A DNA stretch of 10,189 nucleotides from Cyanothece sp. UBA12306 (GCA_003448685.1 DLXW01000343.1:1-10189); one strand, 5' to 3'; positions 1 to 7,410 are shown, counted from the first letter of the stretch. Notes: generated by a model from the letters alone, not told the origin. Numbers and translations: made by a program.

Positions 1-75
1 AGTAGAGTAACATTTTTTCTCCGAAGCTCCGGCGCTCTGAGACTTGATACTATACTATCTAAAGCGGACTTGGTA
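1..75. other. Non-coding edge, downstream of the EVE gene
   Basis: No gene start or end is recognised here. It contains CTCCGAAGCTCC (19-30). The 11-base core TCCGAAGCTCC recurs in inverted orientation at 7341-7351, so it may be a fragment of a dispersed repeat. Read on the minus strand, a GC-rich stretch is followed by a run of A and no T tract, so it is not a convincing terminator for the EVE gene. Confidence 0.35.
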
Positions 76-501
76 TTATCCTTTTAGTTGATAAACTCGT
101 TCCCATTGTTCGTTTGTAACTTTAAAGTTGGTACTATTGGGAGCGCGAATTACTAATAAATTTTTCAGAATAGCATCAGATTTTAACTCATGTCTTCTTA
201 AGGGTTGTCCTAACAGTTTACGAATGAATCTAATCATAACACGGGGTTTTTCTAATCTAATATTTTTTGATTTAATCCAGTAATTTGAATCAGGAAGTTC
301 GCTAAAAATTTGAGGAAGTTCTATAATTTCAGCAATAGCATAAATCCCTGCATTAGTTCCTGCTATCCAAACTAAAATACCATCTCCTATTGCCATATTT
401 TTTGCATAACGAGTCACTAACCAGGGCATTTTTTCTAGTTCCTGTATTGCATCAACAATACGATAATATTTGGGGTTCGCTTGAAATAACCAATAAGCCA
501 T
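76..501 (-). CDS. EVE domain-containing protein (stand-alone)
   Basis: This 141-residue protein is almost entirely one EVE domain, a PUA-like fold. In characterised family members the domain binds modified bases, in DNA or possibly RNA; the ligand here is unknown. Visible hallmarks are the N-terminal YWLFQANPKYY (residues 3-13), a W at 27, the GDGILVWIAG strand-turn (39-48) followed by GIYAIAEI, and a C-terminal NFKVTNEQW (125-133). There is no signal peptide, membrane segment or fused nuclease/helicase, so it is the short form and not a McrBC- or HNH-fused version. The ATG at 499-501 gives the canonical MAYWLF start; the Shine-Dalgarno is weak. It is divergent from the membrane protein/lipase pair across a 259-bp gap. 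The family call is strong; the physiological role is not known. Confidence 0.85.
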   Translation of the reverse strand: MAYWLFQANPKYYRIVDAIQELEKMPWLVTRYAKNMAIGDGILVWIAGTNAGIYAIAEIIELPQIFSELPDSNYWIKSKNIRLEKPRVMIRFIRKLLGQPLRRHELKSDAILKNLLVIRAPNSTNFKVTNEQWERVYQLKG

Positions 502-760
502 AATTTGAATTCTTCAAGTCAGAGGTAGAGGAGCAAAGCTTTAAATAGTCGACTAATATTGTAAACAAAAATAGTCAGCTTTTGTCAGGTATCAACGATC
601 TTCCGATAGAATTAAGGTCATCTTCGAAAAGACTAAAAATGCTTTAATTTTAGACAATAACTGGGACTGATGTAGTCAGAGATAGGTTTTCATGGTTTAA
701 TAGTAGTGTTAATTTAACTTTCTGCTTTAAATTTGAATATAGCCTTAATGGGAGATTTTT

Positions 761-1171
761 ATGGATCTACCGCAAGCTAGTCAAAGTCGTAATCTCGCTT
801 TAGATTATGCCCTAGGAAGCGCGATATTAGGACTGATACCTATCTCTAATCTATTTTCCCTCAAATTGCTCATAGTGATGGCTTTAATTATTAAAATGTG
901 TTGGGATATTGGTCAGAAGTGGAAATTTGCTAAAGGACAAGACATCTTAGCGAGGATGGGGTTTTTATTTGGTTGGCTTGGGGCTTTTGCTATGGCTTTT
1001 ATGGCTTGGTTAACCTTCGTAGGCATGGGCTTATTTATTCCTTATATTAGTAGCTTTAAGCTTGCTGCTGCTTTATTTACTTTGACTTGGATGTTAGGAC
1101 AAGCCACCAATCAATATTATGCTAGTGGTCATCAAAAATTAAATTCAAGGAGAAAGTTCAATGAAATTTAA
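761..1171 (+). CDS. Small polytopic membrane protein, unknown function
   Basis: The protein has 136 residues and is strongly hydrophobic. Likely membrane segments are at about 17-47 (possibly a hairpin of two short helices around the PISN turn), 65-92 and 98-115, with a basic C-terminus (SRRK, 129-132). The central part, with a GQKWKFAKGQD loop (51-61) and a GQATNQYYASG motif (113-123), resembles a conserved cyanobacterial hypothetical protein, but I know no function or named domain for it. The start is supported by GGGAG at 750-754, about 6 bases before the ATG. It overlaps the lipase gene by 11 bp, which implies translational coupling and a shared transcript. A role in handling or anchoring the lipase is possible but is inference only. 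Confidence 0.8.
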   Translation: MDLPQASQSRNLALDYALGSAILGLIPISNLFSLKLLIVMALIIKMCWDIGQKWKFAKGQDILARMGFLFGWLGAFAMAFMAWLTFVGMGLFIPYISSFKLAAALFTLTWMLGQATNQYYASGHQKLNSRRKFNEI

Positions 1172-2324
1172 TCGTCGACAAATCTTACTCGGGGGACTAG
1201 GAGTTGGCATAACAGCTACAACCGCTAAAGATTATCAAATTAAGCAACAACAAAAACAGTTACAAGCATTAGCCAAACAACAAATTCCTCAAGACCAACA
1301 AAGTCTTCTCAAAGCAGCGTTTCAAGCTGATGCTGAAAGAATTTATGAGGGACAAAAAATTGTTGATGCTTTGAACCTGAGTCCGCCGAAAATTTCTTAT
1401 AATCGAGAAATGTCAAAACTGCTGATTCAGTGCAGTAAAATAGCAACACAACAGTATTTAACAGGTAAAACCATCTCTGACTATGATGGTTCGATTAAAA
1501 CCCTTCCTGCTTATAACAAGAAACTCGATCGCTACGAGCAAATTGCTTCTTTTCAGGGGAAAGAAACGCAAATTTCCGAAAAAGTAGCCGTTAATCTCCC
1601 TAATGATAGTTTAGGAAATTTTTCTGATCCACTCGAACAACAATTTAATACTACTGAAGATCAAGTCGAGCAAGCTATTCAGGAAATAGTTACCTTATCC
1701 AAAGAAATACCCGTTTATTTTGGATTTGTTTTGTCTTCTCCAGAAAACAATATTATTATCTTTCGGGGAACACAAACTAGGATCGAATGGATTAATAATT
1801 TCACAGCCCTACAAAAAGATTATACCGATCCAATTTCTGGTCAATATTTTGGCAAAATTCACCAAGGGTTTATCAAAAACTATTTAAGAATTGTTGCTCC
1901 TATGCCCAAGAGTATTGCCCAAAAACTTGATCCTACCATTCCCTGCTACATTACAGGCCATAGTCTCGGAGCTTCCCTCGCCATCTTAGCTGCGTTAGAT
2001 ATTGCCATTAATACTCCTCAATTAAAAAACAAAATCCAACTCTATACCTATGCTAGTCCTCGAGTTGGTGATCCAACTTTTGCTAAACTCCATGCACAAT
2101 ATATTCCTAATAGTTATCGTGTGGTTAATTTAGCCGATATTATTGCTTTTATGCCCCCTACTCAATCTGTGGGAACCTATGTGGATGTCGGACAAGAATG
2201 GTCTTTTTTATCCCATCAAAACGATTTTATGCCCAATCACGTTGTGGATACCTATTTAGCAGCCATTGAACGGGGAGTTGAAACTAATCGCGATCGCCAA
2301 TATCCTATTTCTGGATTGACTTAG
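1161..2324 (+). CDS. Class 3 (fungal-type) lipase family protein, exported or membrane-anchored
   Basis: An alpha/beta hydrolase of the Lipase_3 family, predicted to hydrolyse acyl esters (lipid substrate unknown). Residues 1-20 have a twin-arginine-like start (NRRQILLGGLG) and a short hydrophobic stretch, suggesting Tat export or a membrane anchor. Residues 25-180 are glutamine-rich and poorly conserved. The catalytic domain covers about 185-370: IIIFRGT (198-204, oxyanion side), IHQGF (233-237), the nucleophile elbow GHSLG with Ser268, YASPRVGDP (297-305), Asp326 in NLADIIAFMP, and His360 in MPNHVVDTY. The Ser-Asp-His triad therefore looks intact. AAGGAG at 1147-1152 supports the start, inside the 3' end of the upstream gene. 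A HIP1 octamer lies at 2290-2297. It converges on the SRP RNA gene, whose 3' end is 36 bp away. Confidence 0.9.
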   Translation: MKFNRRQILLGGLGVGITATTAKDYQIKQQQKQLQALAKQQIPQDQQSLLKAAFQADAERIYEGQKIVDALNLSPPKISYNREMSKLLIQCSKIATQQYLTGKTISDYDGSIKTLPAYNKKLDRYEQIASFQGKETQISEKVAVNLPNDSLGNFSDPLEQQFNTTEDQVEQAIQEIVTLSKEIPVYFGFVLSSPENNIIIFRGTQTRIEWINNFTALQKDYTDPISGQYFGKIHQGFIKNYLRIVAPMPKSIAQKLDPTIPCYITGHSLGASLAILAALDIAINTPQLKNKIQLYTYASPRVGDPTFAKLHAQYIPNSYRVVNLADIIAFMPPTQSVGTYVDVGQEWSFLSHQNDFMPNHVVDTYLAAIERGVETNRDRQYPISGLT

Positions 2325-2354
2325 ATTTTGAATCATCACTGTATAGCTTACAAT

Positions 2355-2368
2355 ACAAAAGGCCCGGA
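2355..2368 (-). terminator. Probable SRP RNA terminator
   Basis: The closing strand of the SRP RNA hairpin (TCCGGGCC, 2368-2361) is followed directly by TTTTGT on the minus strand, so the RNA itself may act as an intrinsic terminator. The T run is short, so efficiency is uncertain. Confidence 0.5.
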
Positions 2369-2454
2369 GTTTACGCCTATCACAAGCATCCCGTATTGCT
2401 GCTACCTTCCGGTCCTGACAAGATTTGGGCGTTGTAATCGCATAAGTCCGAGCC
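2361..2454 (-). ncRNA. ffs: Signal recognition particle RNA (4.5S-like, small bacterial SRP RNA)
   Basis: On the minus strand the sequence contains the invariant SRP domain IV core GTCAGGACCGGAAGG followed by TAGCAGC, with the GGAA tetraloop at 2407-2410 and the asymmetric/symmetric loop bases that bind the Ffh M domain. The ends pair: GGCTCGGA (2454-2447) with TCCGGGCC (2368-2361), 8 bp with one G-U pair, closing a single hairpin of about 94 nt. That is the short 4.5S class, without an Alu domain. It works with Ffh and FtsY to target nascent membrane proteins. It begins 7 bases after a TATAAT box and is followed by TTTT. An open reading frame over this locus (2256-2459, minus) is spurious. 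Confidence 0.93.
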
Positions 2455-2461
2455 AACAATG

Positions 2462-2488
2462 ATTATAACATAGAACTAACTAATTCAA
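2462..2488 (-). promoter_or_regulatory. Promoter of the SRP RNA gene
   Basis: A perfect -10 TATAAT lies at 2467-2462 on the minus strand, 7 bases before the first base of the SRP RNA terminal stem. The best -35 candidates are TTGAAT (2488-2483, 15-bp spacing) or GATTGA two bases further upstream (17-bp spacing). Both overlap the gatC stop codon (2487-2485), so ffs can be made from its own start as well as by read-through from gatC. Confidence 0.7.
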
Positions 2489-2781
2489 TCTTCATCGCTA
2501 CTCATAATTTGGGGAACTCTAAAAAAGTCTCCTTCTTGTTCTGGGGCTTCTTTGAGCAATAATTCGCGATCGCTATAGGTTTGGGAGCGATCGTTGCGGG
2601 TAATATTACTCAGTTCGATCGCCCGAGTTGTCGGAGGAATATTTTCCGTATCTAGTTCACTTAACTGCTCAAAATACTGCAAAATACTGTTTAATTGGGG
2701 TGCAAAAGCTTCTTCTTCGGAGGAGGTAATCTCCAATCGAGCTAAATGGGCAATTTTCTGAACTTGTTGACGATCAATCAT
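2485..2781 (-). CDS. gatC: Asp/Glu-tRNA amidotransferase subunit C
   Basis: GatC is the small subunit of the GatCAB amidotransferase, which converts Glu-tRNA(Gln) to Gln-tRNA(Gln), and in many bacteria Asp-tRNA(Asn) to Asn-tRNA(Asn). It stabilises GatA. The 98-residue length is normal. Hallmarks are [10 protein letters not shown] (10-19), the amphipathic helix around [19 protein letters not shown] (30-48), PTTRAIEL (50-57) with the following R, and the C-terminal LLLKEAPEQ / FFRVPQIM (74-82, 86-93). It lies 32 bp downstream of ycf3 on the same strand, so the two are probably co-transcribed, and its 3' end carries the SRP RNA promoter. A HIP1 octamer is at 2566-2573. No strong Shine-Dalgarno is seen. 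Confidence 0.95.
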   Translation of the reverse strand: MIDRQQVQKIAHLARLEITSSEEEAFAPQLNSILQYFEQLSELDTENIPPTTRAIELSNITRNDRSQTYSDRELLLKEAPEQEGDFFRVPQIMSSDED

Positions 2782-2813
2782 CGAGTTTTCTCACTGTTTA
2801 TTTGTTTACTAAT

Positions 2814-3335
2814 TCAAAAGAAGACATCCATTTCCGAACGTCCGGTTACTTTGAGCCAATTTTGGGCTTCAATGTAATTATTGGGGGCTAAACGGATGGC
2901 TTGTTTCCAATATTCCGCTGCTTTATCGTATAAAGCTTCTGCTGCTTCATCATTACCGGCTTCTTTGGCTTTTTCTCCTTGATAATGATAGATAACGGCG
3001 ATATTATTCAAAGCTGAGGGCATACGGGGATTAAGATCAACGGATTGATTATAGTATTCTAAGGCTTTATCCTGATCTCCGTTACTCGCATGGATAATGC
3101 CAATATTGTAGAGTATATAGCTGCGATCGTTGGGATCTTCTTCTAATGATAGGGCTTCATAGTAATTATCCAAGGCTTCGGCATATTCCCCATCTGCTTG
3201 GGCGGACATTCCATCGCGGTAATAAACAAAAGCTTCTTTAGCTTTTTGATTAGCTGGTAAAATTTTGAGGATAATATCCGCCATTACCGTGAAAGTTTTA
3301 TCGATAAAGTTATCATTACGTTGAGTTCTGGGCAT
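2814..3335 (-). CDS. ycf3: Photosystem I assembly protein Ycf3
   Basis: Ycf3 is a thylakoid-peripheral TPR protein that helps assemble the PsaA/PsaB core of photosystem I. The 173-residue length is close to typical. The conserved N-terminus [20 protein letters not shown] (1-20) is followed by three TPR units at about 35-68 ([17 protein letters not shown]), 72-105 ([16 protein letters not shown]) and 112-153, the last with the usual internal insertion [16 protein letters not shown]. It ends NWLKVTGR. The conserved start fixes the ATG at 3333-3335; there is no good Shine-Dalgarno. A 14-base palindrome lies in its leader. It sits between a sensor kinase gene (65 bp upstream) and gatC (32 bp downstream), all on the minus strand. 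Confidence 0.96.
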   Translation of the reverse strand: MPRTQRNDNFIDKTFTVMADIILKILPANQKAKEAFVYYRDGMSAQADGEYAEALDNYYEALSLEEDPNDRSYILYNIGIIHASNGDQDKALEYYNQSVDLNPRMPSALNNIAVIYHYQGEKAKEAGNDEAAEALYDKAAEYWKQAIRLAPNNYIEAQNWLKVTGRSEMDVFF

Positions 3336-3343
3336 AGTTTGTC

Positions 3344-3357
3344 TAGCAAGGTTGCTA
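3344..3357 (-). promoter_or_regulatory. Palindrome in the ycf3 leader
   Basis: TAGCAAGGTTGCTA has perfect 6-bp arms and a 2-base centre and lies 9-22 bases before the ycf3 start codon. The short loop argues against a stable RNA hairpin. A dimeric regulator site is possible, but nothing else supports it. Confidence 0.25.
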
Positions 3358-3400
3358 ATGATCAGGTATCGTCTTTTATCCTACCAAATAGAAGTCAGAA

Positions 3401-5221
3401 TCAGTCTATTGGGTAATCATCAATTTTTGTAACATCATTATTGTTTTCTCTCAAGTCTTCTAGTATTTGTTCTCTTAGTCCTGGAAAAATTTTGATCATA
3501 TCGGACATTTTGTCAGGATCAAATTGTTCAACGGCTTGGCTTAACTTATGAACATAATCAGTCAGATGGTAATAATCATACTCTACTTGCAATGCTTGGA
3601 GCATTGTAAGAAATATTTTAATTTCTTTAACGTTCATTGTTTGATTTATTTGTAACCATTTATCTTCTTGTAATTCAGCTATTTTTTTCAGTAATTTTGG
3701 TAATACATTTAAACTTTCTTGAGCAATATTTTTTTTCTTGATTGTGATAGGTTTATTTGCTTTTTGCTTTTGGTTTGTTGTTAATTCAAAATCATGGGGC
3801 AAAATTGAAGATTGAGAAGATTGATGACTAATAATTTTAATGGAAGGAAAAAACAGAGTAAATTTGCTTCCTTTTCCTAATTCGCTGTGTAGGGTAATGG
3901 TCCCTCCTAAAATTTCAGTTAATTTTTTTGTTATTGATAATCCTAGTCCAGTTCCTCCATATTTACGGCTTATTGTTTCCGAACTCTGTTGAAAAGAATT
4001 AAAAATAATTTTTTGTTTATCTGATGCAATGCCAATTCCTGTGTCTTCAATTTCAATTGTTATTGAGCAGGTATTTAGTAATGATTTGACATAACTACTA
4101 ACTCTAATTTTAATATAACCCTGTTCAGTAAATTTAATGGCATTTCCAATTAAATTAAACAGTATTTGACGCAATTTAATCTGATCAAACTCAACTTTTT
4201 CAGGTATGCCTTTATCAATTTCGCCAATGAATGATTTTTTTTTTTGTTTAATTTTTTCTGTGAAAATATAGATAATATTTTCAAACAAAATTTTGAGATT
4301 TAATTGTTCATAATTAACCTCTAACTCTCCAGATTCAATTTTAGAAAAGTTTAGAATATCGTTAATAATATACAGCAAAAAATCACTATTATAATTAATA
4401 GAATTAATGTGATGAATCTGCTTAGGATTAGTTACTTCTTTTTTGAGTAATTCAGTATAGCCTAAAATTAAATTCAAAGGTGTCTTAATTTCATGGCTCA
4501 TATTTGCTAAAAATAGACTTTTAGCTTGGTTAGCTGATGTTGCTTTTTTTATTGCTTCTTCTAAGGCTAAATTCTTATTATTCAAATCTAATAAATATTG
4601 TTGATTTTGCTTTAATGATTGACGTAAGTTTTCCTCGGATAGTTTTAATTGATTTTCTGTTTTAACTTTAGTTATTATCTGTTTAGCTATATTGCGATTT
4701 ATGAGATAAATACTAAATAGAACTAATCCATCTAAAACAAAAAGAAATAACTGAATATTTTTGATATTTTTAATGTTTTTAAAAGCAATATCTTCAGCTA
4801 TAAAGGTAGTAGAATTAGTTAATTTCCAAAAATCCTCACTAACTTTAATTAATTGTTCTTTATGCTGTGAATCATCGCGAAAAGTCTTAATTTCTAGTTT
4901 TATATTTTCCCATTCCTGTTGGACAGATTTTATTTGTTCAAGAAAATGAGGATCACTAGCAGGAGGAAGTTTTAATTGATTACTCCCATTAATTAATCCG
5001 TCAATAATTATATCTATTTTATCACTGGCATTATTATCATAATAATATGCTATCTCATTTTTAACAAATTTCTGACTTCCCCCTCTAACAATTCCTGAAT
5101 AATTAACGACCCTACTATCATAAATTATCTGATTAACATTAGTGTAAATTATGATAATATTGAATATAGTCAAGATACTTAAAAGGAATACTATTAATTT
5201 GAGTTTATTGACAATATTCAT
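3401..5221 (-). CDS. Membrane-bound sensor histidine kinase with a cyanobacterial C-terminal extension
   Basis: A 606-residue two-component sensor. A first membrane helix (about 7-27) and a second (about 157-175) bracket an extracytoplasmic sensor region; its start, DSRVVNYSGIVRGGSQKFV (35-53), resembles the NarX/PilJ-type helical input domain. A coiled coil (about 188-235) leads to HisKA with phospho-acceptor His243 in ANMSHEIKTPLN, then HATPase_c with N-box NLIGNAIKF (356-364), G1 DTGIGI (393-398), F-box region around 407-410 and G2 GGTGLGL (422-428). All catalytic motifs are intact. Residues 460-500 are a low-complexity linker, followed by a helical domain (about 500-590) of the kind seen after the receiver in cyanobacterial hybrid kinases. 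No receiver is present. The ligand is unknown. The sequence looks more AT-rich than its neighbours. It starts 39 bp downstream of the ABC permease. No clear Shine-Dalgarno is seen. Confidence 0.9.
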   Translation of the reverse strand: MNIVNKLKLIVFLLSILTIFNIIIIYTNVNQIIYDSRVVNYSGIVRGGSQKFVKNEIAYYYDNNASDKIDIIIDGLINGSNQLKLPPASDPHFLEQIKSVQQEWENIKLEIKTFRDDSQHKEQLIKVSEDFWKLTNSTTFIAEDIAFKNIKNIKNIQLFLFVLDGLVLFSIYLINRNIAKQIITKVKTENQLKLSEENLRQSLKQNQQYLLDLNNKNLALEEAIKKATSANQAKSLFLANMSHEIKTPLNLILGYTELLKKEVTNPKQIHHINSINYNSDFLLYIINDILNFSKIESGELEVNYEQLNLKILFENIIYIFTEKIKQKKKSFIGEIDKGIPEKVEFDQIKLRQILFNLIGNAIKFTEQGYIKIRVSSYVKSLLNTCSITIEIEDTGIGIASDKQKIIFNSFQQSSETISRKYGGTGLGLSITKKLTEILGGTITLHSELGKGSKFTLFFPSIKIISHQSSQSSILPHDFELTTNQKQKANKPITIKKKNIAQESLNVLPKLLKKIAELQEDKWLQINQTMNVKEIKIFLTMLQALQVEYDYYHLTDYVHKLSQAVEQFDPDKMSDMIKIFPGLREQILEDLRENNNDVTKIDDYPID

Positions 5222-5260
5222 ATTTTTTATTTTTAATAACCTTCTGACTTGGAGACTTTG

Positions 5261-6094
5261 TTAACCCTTAACTCCACTACCAACATCAGTAGGTATAATA
5301 TATCTTTGCACAAAGACGAAAAGGAACAAGACTGGAGCAATAGAAATGATAGAACCTGCGGCAATTAATCGCCAGTCGAGATCTAAGGCGCTGGCCAATT
5401 TAGCGACTCCTAAAGGTAAAGTGTAGTATTCAGGGCGATCTAGCACAATCAAAGGCCATAAAAAATCACTCCAAGCCCCAATAAAGACGAAAATAGCTAA
5501 GGTAACTAAGGCTGGACGTACAGCAGGAATCATAATGTACCACCAAATACCTAATTCGGAACAGCCATCAATACGCGCTGCTTCTTCTAATTCTTTGGGA
5601 ACTCCTTGAAAGGCTTGTCGTAGCAGAAAAATGCCAAAAGCAGAAGCTAAACTAGGAAAAATAATCCCCAAATAAGTGTTGCGAAGTCCTAGCTGTACTG
5701 TGAGGATATACAAAGGAATCATTACTATTTGGAAGGGAATCATAATGGTAGCGACAATAGATGCAAAAATCAGCTCTCGTCCCCCGAAATTCAATCTAGC
5801 TAAAGGGTATGCTGCAAGGGAACAAAATAAAAGGTTTAAAACGACGGTGAGAACTGCTACTACCGTACTGTTCCATAGGTACTTGCCAAAGGGGTAATTT
5901 TGCCAGACGGTAATGAAATTATTCCAGGTGGGGCGTTGGGGAAACCATTGCCAGGAAACGGTAAAAATGTCTTCTGTTGGGGACTTAAACGCAGTAATAA
6001 CGAGCCAAATTAATGGAAAAAGCATTACCAGAGCAATTAATAGCAAAATTAAATAAATAATACTAATTTTTGTGAGGTATTTTAACCGAAGCAT
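5261..6094 (-). CDS. Carbohydrate ABC transporter permease, MalG family
   Basis: An inner-membrane permease subunit of a CUT1-type sugar importer. In such importers it pairs with a MalF-type permease, a substrate-binding protein and an ATPase, none of which is in this window. At 277 residues it is a typical MalG/LacG/UgpE-like length. About six membrane segments can be placed, near 11-33, 76-98, 107-131, 140-160, 195-218 and 243-263. The cytoplasmic EAA loop that contacts the ATPase is intact (about 168-190, with EEAARIDG at 170-177 and a terminal IMIP). The N-terminal FPLIWLVITAFKSPTEDIF (26-44) is also typical. The sugar cannot be read from the sequence. It is the first gene of the minus-strand series. 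Cyanobacterial sugar-transporter genes are often scattered, so a lone permease is not in itself odd. Confidence 0.93.
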   Translation of the reverse strand: MLRLKYLTKISIIYLILLLIALVMLFPLIWLVITAFKSPTEDIFTVSWQWFPQRPTWNNFITVWQNYPFGKYLWNSTVVAVLTVVLNLLFCSLAAYPLARLNFGGRELIFASIVATIMIPFQIVMIPLYILTVQLGLRNTYLGIIFPSLASAFGIFLLRQAFQGVPKELEEAARIDGCSELGIWWYIMIPAVRPALVTLAIFVFIGAWSDFLWPLIVLDRPEYYTLPLGVAKLASALDLDWRLIAAGSIISIAPVLFLFVFVQRYIIPTDVGSGVKG

Positions 6095-6276
6095 TTTTCT
6101 TTTATTTTGGTTACCGAATATTAACTATCAATCTTACTCTATTTATTAAATAAATGTTAAACTCATTCAAATCTATTTAATCTATATTTTTAACCTAAAT
6201 TTTTATTCTTATCAGAATATTTTTAATTTTTTTGCTAGTAATCAATAATTTAATTATTTTTTAATAAGTCTTTTCT

Positions 6277-6313
6277 TAATCTTAAGAAATTATGGTGCTG
6301 AAAATTGTAAAGT
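6277..6313 (+). promoter_or_regulatory. Candidate shared regulatory motif, copy 1
   Basis: TAATCTTAAGAAA (6277-6289) and TTGTAAAGT (6305-6313) lie 110-146 bases upstream of the first secreted-protein gene. Both strings recur in the same order and same orientation relative to the gene upstream of the third secreted-protein gene (9863-9851 and 9840-9832 on the minus strand). The core CTTAAG is palindromic. The regulator is unknown. Confidence 0.35.
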
Positions 6314-6356
6314 AAAGTCAAAAATATTTGAATTTATGTCAACTAATTTAGATTTA

Positions 6357-6362
6357 TATACT
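6357..6362 (+). promoter_or_regulatory. Possible -10 box of the first secreted-protein gene
   Basis: TATACT matches the -10 consensus at five of six positions and would start transcription about 55 bases before the ATG. No convincing -35 lies at the right distance, so this is tentative. Confidence 0.3.
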
Positions 6363-6392
6363 AAAATTACGTATGTTTATTTATTTGTATTA

Positions 6393-6414
6393 AGTATCTC
6401 ATTAGTATCTCATT
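6393..6414 (+). repeat. Perfect 11-bp tandem duplication in the leader of the first secreted-protein gene
   Basis: Two exact copies of AGTATCTCATT (6393-6403, 6404-6414) end 8 bases before the start codon. They may reflect recent slippage and would change the spacing between promoter and start codon. Confidence 0.8.
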
Positions 6415-6422
6415 AAAAAGTT

Positions 6423-7124
6423 ATGTTAAAGTTGCGCAATCTAGCTCCCTTAGTAACTGCTGTACTAAGTTTGACGGCGGTTGATCCTGCGCAAGCTGGA
6501 TTAAGAGCTGTTAAAACAGAAGATATCATAGTCAATGCTGAGACATTCCTTGATCCGTTCGGTAGATCTTTCCCTGGAATTACTGGCATTGAGAATGTAA
6601 AAATTCGTGAAGATGGACCAATAGCCCCAATAATTAGCACCTACAGCTTCACTTTTCAACAAGATCCATTTGATACCGTTTTTGAACCTGCTCCTCCATT
6701 AAATACCACTTGCGATCTCACACAAACAAGCAGTAGTTTGTGTTTTTGGAATAATCAAACCCTAGCCAATACTGCCTTAACAGCAGTTACCGATGCTATC
6801 AATATCAAACAACCCGACATAGGAGAAATAGTAGCTGACTCAACAACTGCACCTCCATTTCTCAATCCGTTTCGCAGTCCTTCTTTCATCGTTCCTATTA
6901 GCTTTGATGGAACTGAGATTTCTTTTACTCGCAGTACCTATGATGGACTCGATTGGAATGTTGAAACCTTAAATGGAACTATTGATCCAGGCACTTCCGA
7001 TATGTATGCTAAGGTTGAATTAACTGATAGAAGACTTGAAATACCTGAATCATCTAATGTATTGGGTGTTATTGGAGTAGGATTATTTTTCTTTGTTAGT
7101 CAGCGCAAATCAATAATATCGTGA
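6423..7124 (+). CDS. Secreted protein with PEP-CTERM-like anchor (paralogue A)
   Basis: A 233-residue exported protein of a family I do not recognise. Residues 1-25 form a signal peptide ending in AQA, with cleavage probably before Gly26. The mature core has DPFG (44-47), GITGIEN (52-58), a Cys pair 97/107 (CX9C; the second in LCFW), AVTDAINIKQP (121-131) and PPFLNP/SPSFIVPISFDGT (144-149, 152-164). The C-terminus reads PESS (208-211), a hydrophobic helix (about 212-225), then QRK: the tripartite layout of a PEP-CTERM exosortase signal, but with PES in place of PEP. The product is therefore expected at the cell surface or in the matrix. The gene at 8014-8694 is a clear paralogue. The start is set by the signal peptide; only AAAAAG precedes it as a weak ribosome site. 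Confidence 0.82.
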   Translation: MLKLRNLAPLVTAVLSLTAVDPAQAGLRAVKTEDIIVNAETFLDPFGRSFPGITGIENVKIREDGPIAPIISTYSFTFQQDPFDTVFEPAPPLNTTCDLTQTSSSLCFWNNQTLANTALTAVTDAINIKQPDIGEIVADSTTAPPFLNPFRSPSFIVPISFDGTEISFTRSTYDGLDWNVETLNGTIDPGTSDMYAKVELTDRRLEIPESSNVLGVIGVGLFFFVSQRKSIIS

Positions 7125-7168
7125 TTCGGCTTTACTAAAATTAATATTTCGTCTTTGTGATAGTAATC

Positions 7169-7183
7169 AAAACTTAAAGTTTT
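7169..7183. repeat. AT-only inverted repeat after paralogue A
   Basis: AAAACTT-A-AAGTTTT has perfect 7-bp arms around one base, 44 bases after the stop codon. It is all A and T pairs apart from one C-G pair per arm and lacks a following T tract beyond the arm, so it would be a weak terminator at best. Confidence 0.3.
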
Positions 7184-7340
7184 CGGACTTAACCGAGCAG
7201 TATTGCGAAGCATCTTGTCATAGCAGAAGTCAGAAGTCTCCAAGTAAAACTCGCTTGCAACAAAGGTTTAAGATCCAAGCGCTGTCCCATAGCATGACAA
7301 ACAATGGTTAGGACACATAGATTCGGGTTTTCGGGAGTAG

Positions 7341-7360
7341 GGAGCTTCGGAACTTCGGAG
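7341..7360. repeat. CTTCGG heptamer-like repeats
   Basis: GGAGCTTCGGAACTTCGGAG contains CTTCGGA twice. Its first 11 bases are the reverse complement of 20-30 in this window. It resembles the short tandemly repeated heptamers common in cyanobacterial intergenic DNA. Confidence 0.5.
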
Positions 7361-7410
7361 TAGATAAATATCCTAACCAAAATACGTACTGCTATAAAAA
7401 TCTTGGCGAC

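Larger units (their letters stand above)
6095..6422. other. AT-rich divergent intergenic region
   Basis: This 328-bp gap separates the leftward permease from the rightward secreted-protein gene, so it must hold promoters for both. No gene is seen. Notable items are the 13-base motif TAATCTTAAGAAA (6277-6289) followed 15 bases later by TTGTAAAGT (6305-6313), a -10-like TATACT at 6357-6362, and a tandem 11-bp repeat at 6393-6414. Confidence 0.6.

Noticed and set aside
2256..2459. 67-codon reading frame on the minus strand
   Set aside because: It lies over the SRP RNA gene and the lipase 3' end; the conserved RNA core and terminal pairing explain the sequence.
4761..4949. 62-codon plus-strand reading frame inside the kinase gene
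   Set aside because: Antisense shadow of a well-supported kinase; no start signal.
5676..5897. 73-codon plus-strand reading frame inside the permease gene
   Set aside because: Antisense shadow; the permease motifs on the other strand are intact.
6413..6640. 75-codon minus-strand reading frame opposite paralogue A
   Set aside because: Antisense shadow of a gene with a signal peptide and a full paralogue.
7189..7380. 63-codon reading frame on the minus strand, considered as a small protein or transposase remnant
   Set aside because: It runs through CTTCGG and CTTCTG repeats, has no credible ribosome site and matches no family I recognise.
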